Origin: JANYJZ01 sp964523395
Lineage (GTDB): Bacteria; Bacteroidota; Ignavibacteria; UBA10030; SZUA-254
Length of the DNA stretch: 64,000 nt
Direction of reading: 5' to 3'
Assembly (NCBI GenBank): GCA_964523395.1
Contig: CAZFXS010000001.1
Location: 1-64,000, forward strand
Both the position numbers and the translations under genes were made by a program. This document shows, in pieces, positions 54,501 through 62,604 of the stretch. The stretch's first letter is position 1. Each line of letters begins with the position of its first letter. Under the pieces are notes generated by a model. The model worked only from the letters and a program-made list of their open reading frames with translations, ran no database searches and was not told the origin of the DNA.

Positions 54501-57500
54501 CGGTGTAGGATCCTACACCTACGCGCTTACCAGCGGTTCGCTCCCCAATGGTTTGAGCTTGTCAGTAGGTGGTGCAATTACCGGAACAACTGCTTCACCG
54601 TCCGGTACATTTAATTTTGATGTAACGGCGACAGATGACAGCGGTTGCACAGGCACGCAGAGCTACAGCATTGTGGTGAGCACCTGCCCGACTATCACTC
54701 TGTCACCGCCGACGTTACCGAACGCGGGCGGAATCGGCGCGGCATATTCTCAGTTTGTAAGCGCCAGCGGCGGTACAACTCCGTATTCATATACAGTTTC
54801 CAGCGGTTCGCTGCCGGGCGGGTTATCCTTGAACTCCAGCACCGGTGAGATCAGCGGTACGGTAACACCACCTGTTGGAACATTCAATTTTGATGTCACG
54901 GCAACCGACAGTATCGGTTGTACTGGCGTTCATTCATATTCAATCACCGTTTGCGAACCCATCGCCCTCTCGGCATTGCCGAACGGAACGGTCGGAACAG
55001 CATACAGCCAGGCGATTACGCCCACCGGCGGCACAGGACCATATACATACGCTGTCACCAGCGGCTCAGTCCCGGCAGGCCTTTCCCTTTCAGTCGGTGG
55101 TGTGTTAAGCGGTACGCCGACAACTGCTGGCGTCTCCAACTTTGACGTAACGGTTACCGACGCGAACGGATGCAGCGACGTCGAAAGTTACAGCATCACC
55201 GTAAGCTGCCCCACAATTACCCTCGGTACGCTCAATGACGGTGACCTCGGTATTGCGTATGCCGATACCATCGAAGTTACAGGTGGTACGGCGCCATATT
55301 CCTTCGCGGTAACCAGCGGTTCACTGCCGCCGGGGTTAACACTCGGAGCCGGTACAGGTATTCTCTCCGGTACCCCGACGCTAAATGGAACATACAATTT
55401 TGACGTTACAGTCACAGACACCTACGGCTGTACCGGTGTACTGAGCTATTCAATTAATATAACCTGCCCGACAATCACCCTCGGCTCATTGCCGAACGGC
55501 ACGGTCGGAACGGCTTACAGCAATTCAGTTGTCGCGGGCGGCGGCGTGGGACCGTACACCTATGCTGTTATCAGCGGTTCAGTCCCGACAGGTTTGTCAT
55601 TGAGTGGTGCCGGACTTCTTTCCGGTACGCCGACAGCGTCAGGGACATTCAACTTCACCGTTGAAGCTACCGATGCCAATGGCTGTACAGGTTCACAGGC
55701 ATATTCAGTGGACATGACCTGCCCGACGATCACTCCGACACCTGCATTCGGCAGCACGCTGACAGGCGGCTCAATCGGAATTCCGTACAGCGGCAGTCTC
55801 AGTGCAAGCGGCGGAACATCACCGTATAGCTACTCAGTAACAGGCGGAAGCCTGCCGCCGGGAGTTTCACTCTCAGGAACAGGTTCGTTCTCAGGTACCC
55901 CCACAACTGCGGGTTCATACACGTTTACGGTAACAATTACCGACGCGTATCTCTGCAGTAACGCGGGTTCATACACAATTAATGTAAACTGCCCGACAAT
56001 CACGTTGTTGCCGGCATCAGTTCCGACCAACGTATTGACCGGATCATCATATTCTCAAACAATTACAGCAAGTGGCGGTGTCGCACCGTACACGTTTGCA
56101 GTGACAGGCGGTTCGTTGCCGCCCGGATTATCACTTGCATCGGGCGGTGCCCTTACCGGCACGCCGACAACAGCCGGAGTGTACGGCTTTACGGTTACAG
56201 CGACAGACGTTAATGGCTGCACAGGTTCAATCGTCTACTCGATTACCGTGTTGAACACCGTGGTGACGTCGGTCGCGACAGGTAACTGGTCAACCGGAGC
56301 GACATGGGATCAGGGCTCAAAGCCGCAGGCAAATCAGCATGCGGTTATTGCGAGCGGCCATACGGTAACACTTACCGCAACGGATACTTGCCAAAGCGCA
56401 ACAGTGCAGACAGGCGGTATTCTTAGCATTGGTACCACCACGCTTCGTCTTGCCGGTACATACACGCTCCAGGCAGGCGCAGAAGGACAGCAAAACGCGT
56501 TCAATGCTGTCCCCGGCGGCGGTCTTACGCCGTGGGCATTTAATGCGGCTTCAACATATACTATCGGAGGAACTGCAACCGGATTTAGTATCGGTGCAGC
56601 GCCCGGCATTACCTTCGGGCATATGAACTGGAACTCAACTGCGAACGGAACACCGCCGGTTGGTACCGTTATCGCTGGTAATCTTACACTCGGCGGTACC
56701 GGTGAAATGCGATGCGGTACGGGAGCGACAACTTCAAGAACCGTTACTGTCCTCGGAAATGTCGTTATCAACAGCGGAACCCTCGTTGCCTCAAATTCCA
56801 CTGCTCCGATTACCGGCGCGATTGATATCACCGGAGACCTTACGGTGAATGCATCCGGTACACTTCGCGGCGTTAACTTTACCGGTGCCGGATCTGTTCT
56901 GATCGGCGGTTCGCTGGTGAATAACGGCGGTAAGATCAGGGTCGGTGACGGTGCGGGCGACACAGGTGATTTCCTTGTCTACTTTAAAGGTTCAGGAGCC
57001 GGCAATATTAACCCCGGCGACTCTAGCGCTTTCCGTACAGTTGCTATTGCACCCGGACGTTCCATGAGCCTCCTCGATACTATGACGATCAACTCGACAT
57101 ATACCATGACCGATAGCGGCTCGCTTGACTGCGGACTGAACATTGTCAATGGAGCAGGAAGCTTTACGCTGGTTGACGGTGCGACGCTCGGTATCGGTTC
57201 ACCGGGCGGCATCTCCGCTTCTTCCGCAACCGGTAATATTCAGGTCACCGGAACAAGGACATACAGCTCACTGGCAAATTATATCTACAATGGTTCATCT
57301 GCCCAGGTAACCGGCGACGGTTTGCCGGCGAACGTCAATAACCTGACGTTTAATAACAGTTCGGGTATTTCGATGAACCCAACCCATACCGTCAACGGCA
57401 CGCTTGCATTGACAAGCGGTGTTGTCAGTACCGGTACATTTACACTTGAACTTGCCCAGCCCGCGTCCTTAACACGGACAGCTGGCCACGTTAACGGTAA

Positions 57501-59949
57501 CTTCAAGAAGTGGGTGACGGTGTTGGGCGGAGCCGGCTCCCAGACATGGGAAATCGGCGATGCCACAAATTATACTCCTGTCTCGCTGAACGGCACCACG
57601 TTTACCGCTCATTTCGACGTGACCGCGTCGACCGCAACAGGAGACCATGCCAATATCGGTACATCCAACATTCTCGCGAGCAAGTCCGTGAATCGGTCCT
57701 ATTCGCTGAATGGTACCTATCAGGGCCCGTACAATGCGACATTTAATTTTGTCTCCGGTGATGTTGACGGTGGCGCGAATACCGCGAACTTTATCGTTGG
57801 TAAATACAATTCACCGAACTGGACGTATCCTACGGTCGGAACAAAGACATCGACAAGCACACAGATTACCGGTGTGACGTCGTTCAGTGACTTCCAGATC
57901 GGTGAGGCAGCCAGCTTCATTATTACCGCGACCGCAGGATCAAACGGTGCAATCACCCCCTCCGGAAGTGTTGTCGTTGGTACAGGCGCTGATCAGCAGT
58001 TCCTGCTCCAGCCCAATGTCGGATATCATGTCGACAGTCTGTTCATCGACGGCGTGTATAACGGCGATTCCACCGCAAGCTATACCTTCTACGGTGTCTC
58101 AGCCGTGCATACTATCCACGTGACGTTCGCGATTAATGGATATACGTTAACGGTTGTTCCTCCCGCGAATGGCACTATCACTCCGGGCACGACAAACGTG
58201 AACTTCGGCGGAAGCCAGCAGTTCCTGATTTCACCGGCTGTTGGTTACCACCTCGACAGCGTTATGGTCGATGGAGCAAAGGTCGATTCGACGACAAGCT
58301 ATACATTTAACAGCGTAAGCGCGAACCATACTATTACTGCGTTGTTCAGCATTAACACCTATACGCTGAATGTTGCTGTGGTCGGCAGCGGTTCCGTCGG
58401 TAAAGTCCCGAATCAGCCGAACTACAATCATGGTACGAACGTTCAGTTAACAGCCACTCCTTCCACGGGATGGGTGTTCGACAGTTGGAGCGGAGATGCG
58501 AGCGGCAATACGAATCCGTTGAACGTATCAATGACCTCCAACAAAAATATCACGGCGACATTTGTCGAGGATTCCGCCTATCTCGTCGAATATCGTAGCT
58601 TCTCGCCGGAAAGTCTTGCTGTCGATAAGGACAACAAGCTGAAGATCGGCAAGATCGTGAAGAGGAAAGCGGATAAAGTCGACTTCAAGTTTGTGATGGT
58701 TGCCCCTGATGATTCTATCTCACTGAAATTGAAGTTCTCCATGGTCAATTCAGGCGTGATGACAAGGGGAACAACGAAGGTTGACACCCTTGCATCATGG
58801 ACAGGTGTGAAAGAATTGATCACAACAGTCAATGTTGACAGCGGCGACACGATTCAGATCGACGGCCGCGGTGTAAAAGGAAAACAGATCAAAATTACGT
58901 ATGATTGGTCAACGTTACCGACTCATACCAAGGGTACTGTATTGAGCTATCTGTATAACATACCGCGCTATCCGATGCCGAACCGGGTGAACGCGCTCTT
59001 CGAAACATTTGAGCAGGGCGGGTTTGGTACGGTTGGTTTGATAGTCGGTAAAGACAGATCGCTTGACAGCGCAAAGTACTATGGATGGCTCCAGTCGGCA
59101 AAATACGGTGATGTGTTGAAGTCATTGTATATTTCCAAGACCGCGACACAACATAACGGCCAGCCGAGAGGCTTCAACACCTTTACCAACAACGGCAAAC
59201 CGCTGGTGAAGCGCCAGAAGTCATTGCCGCCGACAAAGCATGACAACAAGTTGCTGGCGGAAATGATCGCGTTGAAATTCAACATCGCTGCCAGCCAGAT
59301 GGAAAAGATTCCGAACGGCTTCGGCGAACTGGTGTACGATGACGGCGGCGGCAACCCGCTCAACGGCATGGAAATTAATGCCATTGCGTCTCTTACCGAT
59401 TCGTTGATGATGGGGTACTACGCGTTCGGCCTCCACGAATTTGCCGATACCGCAACGTTCGATAACCTGTATGCCACAATCGATACGATCAATGATGCGT
59501 TCGAAGGACCGCTTGATACGGTCGACTTCGCGTCAAAACTCCACTTCAAAGGAGTGCGCGCGCTGCTCGATGTGCCGTATCTGCGGTTAGGTTCATCGAT
59601 GCCGGCGAAAATTACGCCGCTTGATGTACCCCTTGTCGAAGCGCCCGTTGCGTACCGGTTGGATCAGAACTATCCCAATCCGTTCAACCCGACAACGACA
59701 ATCAGATTTGATTTGCCGCAGACTTCCATCGTGACGCTGAAAATTTACAACACGATCGGCCAGGAAGTGGCAACCATTCTCGATAAAGAAGAGTTGGAAG
59801 ATGGAGTGCAGGAAGTGACATTTGACGCGCAGTCGTTTGCGACAGGCGTGTACTTCTACCGTCTCACGGCAGACGGATTGGCAAACGAAGATGATGAAGT
59901 CGCGAGCCAGACCTTCATCTCTGTCAAGAAGATGGTGCTCGTGAAATAA
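51502..59949 (+). CDS. Giant T9SS cargo protein (2815 residues) with nine He_PIG-type Ig repeats and module B
   Basis: The ATG follows GGAGGA at close spacing; the signal peptide is CILMTVAALLLVGAAAMG. A G8-like/right-handed-helix region with AT-rich coding (about 51680-52870) comes first, containing SSTLKINSGGSYGRGDEW. Then come nine putative Ig repeats of ~87 residues (about 53890-56250), each reading GVAYSQTISASGG..PYTFAVTSGSLPPGLSL, LTGTPTT.G.YNFDV and usually NGCTG...VSCP. Most repeats thus contribute two cysteines. A second helix region begins GNWSTGATWDQGSKPQ. Three InlB-like repeat units follow (ITATAGSNGAITPSGSVVVG, ...), then module B with its insert (YRSFSPESLAVDKDNKLKIG ... LLAEMIALKFNIAAS ... 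NPLNGMEINAIA). It ends NYPNPFNPTTTIRFDLP, the sorting domain. The C-terminal ~850 residues are closely similar to those of the gene at 34406. A surface adhesin or structural protein is the likely role; no enzyme motif was recognised. Confidence 0.88.
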   Translation: MKSTFTNFSRCILMTVAALLLVGAAAMGQTTYTWIGASGGSWATSTNWSPTRTTPATNDIMVVSSSTVITALPTQTIGQLLIQGSGTYAALVSAGAVTLTIGGGTGTDFSIDGGATLVDSATASANAITISLSTGATGSVSGTFAMRSSGAGVIPAHKLLAVDASGVTFNSGAVCYAGGPVAASGITSNAFGTTNLNSIVFASGSTFIFINGSNPFGATAPSSVVVFQTGSLYKHQSSNTPSFGNRTYANFELNQSSTISGSGTTALVMDNLTVTLGTLNLNMTATPGHAIKGNISVASGATLTFSPASAGTFNFSGTSAQTITNSGTLTIGANQSFVVSNTSGVTFNSAVTMGGGTMTVNSGATLATAATYTTGAGATTINGNFQINQGGFASGSNFTYGGSSTLVFNNTSGSYGVNSGHVYWPTSSGPPNVTVQGAGGITLNDARTVSGLFQTAAGVVTNGNLTGNGTVQINSGGFFTGGPNYGSSSTLKINSGGSYGRGDEWSATSGAGYPANVQISNSTSYDLSNGGTGTARQCSGTLTIDVGSTFTMNNMTAGLTVLGDVANSGTLTLSSAVGGDIVVGGNWTRASTFNSNSRQVEFNGTSDQTITVSGGETFDYLRVNKSSGNLVLANDVTVNNTLTLTSGNISTGSNTFTLGSSGSVSRTSGHVIGNYKKAYSASANKTFEVGTANGYSPVDVDATGSGDFTVKAVQGAHGTPFSANSLQRYWSLTNGGITSANLTFYYIDPTDIVGTEANYAIRKYDGSWSSPGGSVDATNNKFSINGVTSFSDWTAAECATINLSPGSLPAGTIGVAYSQTISASGGTSPYTFAVTSGSLPPGLSLASGGGLTGTPTTGGTYNFDVTGTDANGCTGVLSYSITVSCPVITILPASLSAATVGTAYSETITGSGGTAPYTFAVISGSLPGSLSLASGGALTGTPGLPSGTFNFDVEATDANGCKDTISYSIVLSCPTITLSPPTLPDAQIGVAYSQTVTASGGVGSYTYALTSGSLPNGLSLSVGGAITGTTASPSGTFNFDVTATDDSGCTGTQSYSIVVSTCPTITLSPPTLPNAGGIGAAYSQFVSASGGTTPYSYTVSSGSLPGGLSLNSSTGEISGTVTPPVGTFNFDVTATDSIGCTGVHSYSITVCEPIALSALPNGTVGTAYSQAITPTGGTGPYTYAVTSGSVPAGLSLSVGGVLSGTPTTAGVSNFDVTVTDANGCSDVESYSITVSCPTITLGTLNDGDLGIAYADTIEVTGGTAPYSFAVTSGSLPPGLTLGAGTGILSGTPTLNGTYNFDVTVTDTYGCTGVLSYSINITCPTITLGSLPNGTVGTAYSNSVVAGGGVGPYTYAVISGSVPTGLSLSGAGLLSGTPTASGTFNFTVEATDANGCTGSQAYSVDMTCPTITPTPAFGSTLTGGSIGIPYSGSLSASGGTSPYSYSVTGGSLPPGVSLSGTGSFSGTPTTAGSYTFTVTITDAYLCSNAGSYTINVNCPTITLLPASVPTNVLTGSSYSQTITASGGVAPYTFAVTGGSLPPGLSLASGGALTGTPTTAGVYGFTVTATDVNGCTGSIVYSITVLNTVVTSVATGNWSTGATWDQGSKPQANQHAVIASGHTVTLTATDTCQSATVQTGGILSIGTTTLRLAGTYTLQAGAEGQQNAFNAVPGGGLTPWAFNAASTYTIGGTATGFSIGAAPGITFGHMNWNSTANGTPPVGTVIAGNLTLGGTGEMRCGTGATTSRTVTVLGNVVINSGTLVASNSTAPITGAIDITGDLTVNASGTLRGVNFTGAGSVLIGGSLVNNGGKIRVGDGAGDTGDFLVYFKGSGAGNINPGDSSAFRTVAIAPGRSMSLLDTMTINSTYTMTDSGSLDCGLNIVNGAGSFTLVDGATLGIGSPGGISASSATGNIQVTGTRTYSSLANYIYNGSSAQVTGDGLPANVNNLTFNNSSGISMNPTHTVNGTLALTSGVVSTGTFTLELAQPASLTRTAGHVNGNFKKWVTVLGGAGSQTWEIGDATNYTPVSLNGTTFTAHFDVTASTATGDHANIGTSNILASKSVNRSYSLNGTYQGPYNATFNFVSGDVDGGANTANFIVGKYNSPNWTYPTVGTKTSTSTQITGVTSFSDFQIGEAASFIITATAGSNGAITPSGSVVVGTGADQQFLLQPNVGYHVDSLFIDGVYNGDSTASYTFYGVSAVHTIHVTFAINGYTLTVVPPANGTITPGTTNVNFGGSQQFLISPAVGYHLDSVMVDGAKVDSTTSYTFNSVSANHTITALFSINTYTLNVAVVGSGSVGKVPNQPNYNHGTNVQLTATPSTGWVFDSWSGDASGNTNPLNVSMTSNKNITATFVEDSAYLVEYRSFSPESLAVDKDNKLKIGKIVKRKADKVDFKFVMVAPDDSISLKLKFSMVNSGVMTRGTTKVDTLASWTGVKELITTVNVDSGDTIQIDGRGVKGKQIKITYDWSTLPTHTKGTVLSYLYNIPRYPMPNRVNALFETFEQGGFGTVGLIVGKDRSLDSAKYYGWLQSAKYGDVLKSLYISKTATQHNGQPRGFNTFTNNGKPLVKRQKSLPPTKHDNKLLAEMIALKFNIAASQMEKIPNGFGELVYDDGGGNPLNGMEINAIASLTDSLMMGYYAFGLHEFADTATFDNLYATIDTINDAFEGPLDTVDFASKLHFKGVRALLDVPYLRLGSSMPAKITPLDVPLVEAPVAYRLDQNYPNPFNPTTTIRFDLPQTSIVTLKIYNTIGQEVATILDKEELEDGVQEVTFDAQSFATGVYFYRLTADGLANEDDEVASQTFISVKKMVLVK

Positions 59950-59969
59950 CCGGCGGCAGTAAGCTAATG

Positions 59970-60002
59970 AAAGGCATCTCCTGTAAAGGGGATGCCTTTT
60001 TT
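59970..60002 (+). terminator. Intrinsic terminator closing the cargo array
   Basis: AAAGGCATCTCC (59970-59981) pairs with GGGGATGCCTTT (59988-59999) with one G-U pair over a six-base loop, followed by TTT. It separates the T9SS cargo array from the envelope operon. Confidence 0.9.
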
Positions 60003-60055
60003 ATTTGGCGCCTTAATGTCTCATATACTCAACAAGTAGTTTCTCGCTTTTTTTT

Positions 60056-60131
60056 GATCCCACCCCTTTCCCCTCCCTTACTAAGGGAGGGCCTGCCCGC
60101 CGGTCAGGCGGGGAATTAAAGGGGAGGGATC
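60056..60131. repeat. Nested palindromic intergenic repeat
   Basis: The outer arms GATCCCACCCCTTT (60056-60069) and AAAGGGGAGGGATC (60118-60131) enclose two inner hairpins: CCCTCCCTT/AAGGGAGGG (60071-60091) and CCCGCC/GGCGGG (60096-60112). It is the same general style as the palindromes at 50.5-50.9 kb but a different sequence. No gene lies in the 59950-60213 gap. Confidence 0.7.
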
Positions 60132-60213
60132 ATCTTAAATTGCCTTTCGGTATCTTTTTCGATATGTTGGGAAAAGATGTTAGAACGTTTCAAATCCGGG
60201 CGATAAAAAAGAC

Positions 60214-61668
60214 ATGAAAATGAAATCCATTCATCAAAAAAGCATCAGGTTGTGGGTGACAGGGGTGTTGCTGTTAGTGTGTGTCATTCCAGGTATAAGC
60301 CAGAACCTCATTCCCGGCAAAGGCCCCTTCCAAATCGAAGTTGATATCGCGAAATTTCAGGCGGAACAGTCGCTTACCTTCATCGAAGTGTATTACGGCA
60401 TACAGGAAATCGTACTTACATACAGGCAGGATTCATCAATATATTCCGGCGGAGCCGGAGTAAAACTTGAGGTACGCGGTGATTCCGGTGTTGTCGCCAA
60501 AAAAGAATGGATCGTCCCCCACACGCTTTCCGATACTGCAATTACCCTCCGCGGGCAGTCGCTGATAGGCATTCAGTCGTTCGGTTTGCCGAACGGAGAA
60601 TACCGGCTTTCCATAATGGCGTATGATATGCAGAATCCTTCGAGGAAGGATAGCCTGTCCATGCCGTTGTCGGTGAAAGGATTTCCTGAAACTGCCGAGG
60701 CGTTGAGCGATATTGAACTCTCTTCTATTATCAAACAATCGGAAAATAAGCAGTCGGTATTTTACAAGAATACGCTTGAAGTAATTCCCAACGCGAGCAG
60801 AATGTATGGAGTCGGGTTGCCGATTCTCCATTATTATGTGGAAGTATATAATCTGGCGAAGTCGGCAAGCACGGACCGTGTTGTGTTCAGGAGCTCATTG
60901 ATCAATGCCGCGGGGAGGGAGGTGATGCGGAATTCCAAAAGCAAGCCGCGGCAGTATAATTCCACCGTGGAAGTGGGGAGTGTCAATCTTACTGCCGTGC
61001 CGGGAGGGAGCTACCGCCTGCGCATTGCTGTTGTGGATACCACGAAAACACCGGAGACTCTCTTTGCGTTCACGGAGAAGAAATTTTTTGTGTACCGCCC
61101 TGACCGTGCAGGAGATACGACAATGCTGGCGGGCGGAGAGGGAAATGCGGCGGGTGAATTCAGCTTTATGACGGAAGAGGAGCTTGATATGGCGTTCCGT
61201 TACGCGCAGTATATTGTTACCGCGCAGGAGCAGAAACAATATGAACAGCTTACCGATCTCAAAGCGAAACGGAATTTTCTCGCCCAATTCTGGCGTCAGC
61301 GCGATCCCGATCCGTCGACATTTGAGAACGAAGCCAAAACGTCATACTATGAACGGGTGGAATACGCGAATAAGAATTTTTCAATGCGGGAATTCAAGAC
61401 CTCCACGTCGCGGTATATGGACGGCTGGAAGACCGACAGGGGACGTGTGTATATCGTGTATGGAAAATACAGCGACATTGAGCGCGAACCGAACAGCTCC
61501 GAATACCTTCCATATGAGGTATGGACGTATGAGGGAATTCAGGGAGGGGTGATCTTCGCTTTTGTCGACCGCAAAGGAACCGGCGATTACACACTGGTCC
61601 ACTCCTCGCACCGCAACGAATTATCTCATGAAAACTGGAAGCAGGATTACGCGCTGAGAGTCGAATAA
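60214..61668 (+). CDS. GWxTD domain-containing secreted or periplasmic protein
   Basis: ATG 60214 (MKMKSIHQKSIRLW) precedes a hydrophobic signal segment (VTGVLLLVCVIPGISQ); 484 residues, in the usual range for this family. The N-terminal ~300 residues are beta-rich (FQIEVDIAKF, PNGEYRLSIMAYDM, YYVEVYNLAKS, PGGSYRLRIAVVDT). The C-terminal GWxTD domain runs from about 320: EEELDMAFRYAQYI, LKAKRNFLAQFWRQRDPDPS, and the diagnostic GWKTDRGRVYIVYG at residues 404-408 onward, then LPYEVWTYEG. There is no T9SS sorting domain. GWxTD proteins are common in Ignavibacteria, Gemmatimonadota and related phyla and have no established function. The gene is separated by only three bases from the acyltransferase gene, which ties it to envelope or lipid A biogenesis by context. 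Confidence 0.9.
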   Translation: MKMKSIHQKSIRLWVTGVLLLVCVIPGISQNLIPGKGPFQIEVDIAKFQAEQSLTFIEVYYGIQEIVLTYRQDSSIYSGGAGVKLEVRGDSGVVAKKEWIVPHTLSDTAITLRGQSLIGIQSFGLPNGEYRLSIMAYDMQNPSRKDSLSMPLSVKGFPETAEALSDIELSSIIKQSENKQSVFYKNTLEVIPNASRMYGVGLPILHYYVEVYNLAKSASTDRVVFRSSLINAAGREVMRNSKSKPRQYNSTVEVGSVNLTAVPGGSYRLRIAVVDTTKTPETLFAFTEKKFFVYRPDRAGDTTMLAGGEGNAAGEFSFMTEEELDMAFRYAQYIVTAQEQKQYEQLTDLKAKRNFLAQFWRQRDPDPSTFENEAKTSYYERVEYANKNFSMREFKTSTSRYMDGWKTDRGRVYIVYGKYSDIEREPNSSEYLPYEVWTYEGIQGGVIFAFVDRKGTGDYTLVHSSHRNELSHENWKQDYALRVE

Positions 61669-61671
61669 CAC

Positions 61672-62604
61672 ATGCGTATGCAGCACCGTCTTGAGTATTG
61701 GTTGTTTCTGGCGTTCCGGTGGTTTATTCTCGGGCTTCCGCTGGAAACCGCGCAGACGGTTGGCGCCCGGCTCGGTGGCGCAGCATTTCATCTCCTCACG
61801 GGGCGGAGGAACATCGCCCTTGATAATCTGCGCCATGCATTCCCGGAAAAATCAGAAACCGAACTTCAAACAATCACGCGTGGTGCATTCAGGAACTACG
61901 GCATCGTTTTTGCCGAACTCCTCTGGTTTCCCAACCTGAATCGTTCCATTCTTGAACGGCTGTTAATACCGAAAAACATTTCTTTGATGCATGAAGTGCA
62001 TGCCGGAGGCAATGGCGCGGTCATGCTGGCAGGACATTTTGGTAACTGGGAGCTCATTGCCCTCGGTATGGCATACCTGAGCGGGTTACCATTGACAATT
62101 ATTGTGCAGACGCAGAATAACACGCTGGTGGATAAGATGATTAACCGGCATCGTTCCCAATTTGGCAACATTGTCGTGCCGAAAGGGATGTCGATACGCG
62201 AAATTCTTACCACAATGAAGAACGGAGGGATCGTCGCGATCGCGCCCGATCAAAGCGGTCCGAATGAAGGAGTGTTTGTGAATTTCTTCGGAAGAATGAC
62301 GGCAACGCATCAGGGGCCGGCGGTGTTTGCTCTCCGCTGTAACGCGCCGATCCTCATGGGGTTCATTATCCGCAAGGATGATTGTTCGTACGACGTGATT
62401 CTCGAAATCGTCCCGTCGGATGATTTGAAAGGAGATACGGAAGAAAATGTTGCGGAACTTACCAGGCGCCATACCGCATTACTGGAAAGTTATATCCGCA
62501 AGTATCCCGATCAATGGCTCTGGATGCACCGGCGGTGGAAAAACACAAAGAAAGAAACGGAGATGACTTCTGATCTCCGCGGGGTTCCTGATGCCGCACG
62601 GTAA
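61672..62604 (+). CDS. LpxL/HtrB-like lipid A late acyltransferase (lysophospholipid acyltransferase family)
   Basis: The 310-residue protein begins three bases after the GWxTD stop (an in-frame second ATG lies at 61678). It has the family layout: an N-terminal hydrophobic/amphipathic stretch (YWLFLAFRWFILGLPLETAQ), NIALDNLRHAFPEKSETE, and the catalytic AGHFGNWEL with the HxxxxE pair H122/E127. Downstream are GIVAIAPDQSGPNEGVFVNF, the usual 'D-Q...G..V.FFG' block, and YPDQWLWMHRRWK near the C-terminus, the conserved 'P.qW.W.HrRwK' ending. In known members this enzyme adds a secondary acyl chain to lipid A at the inner face of the inner membrane. Which acyl chain is used cannot be read from sequence. 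It overlaps the next gene by 14 bases, so translation is coupled. Confidence 0.93.
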   Translation: MRMQHRLEYWLFLAFRWFILGLPLETAQTVGARLGGAAFHLLTGRRNIALDNLRHAFPEKSETELQTITRGAFRNYGIVFAELLWFPNLNRSILERLLIPKNISLMHEVHAGGNGAVMLAGHFGNWELIALGMAYLSGLPLTIIVQTQNNTLVDKMINRHRSQFGNIVVPKGMSIREILTTMKNGGIVAIAPDQSGPNEGVFVNFFGRMTATHQGPAVFALRCNAPILMGFIIRKDDCSYDVILEIVPSDDLKGDTEENVAELTRRHTALLESYIRKYPDQWLWMHRRWKNTKKETEMTSDLRGVPDAAR

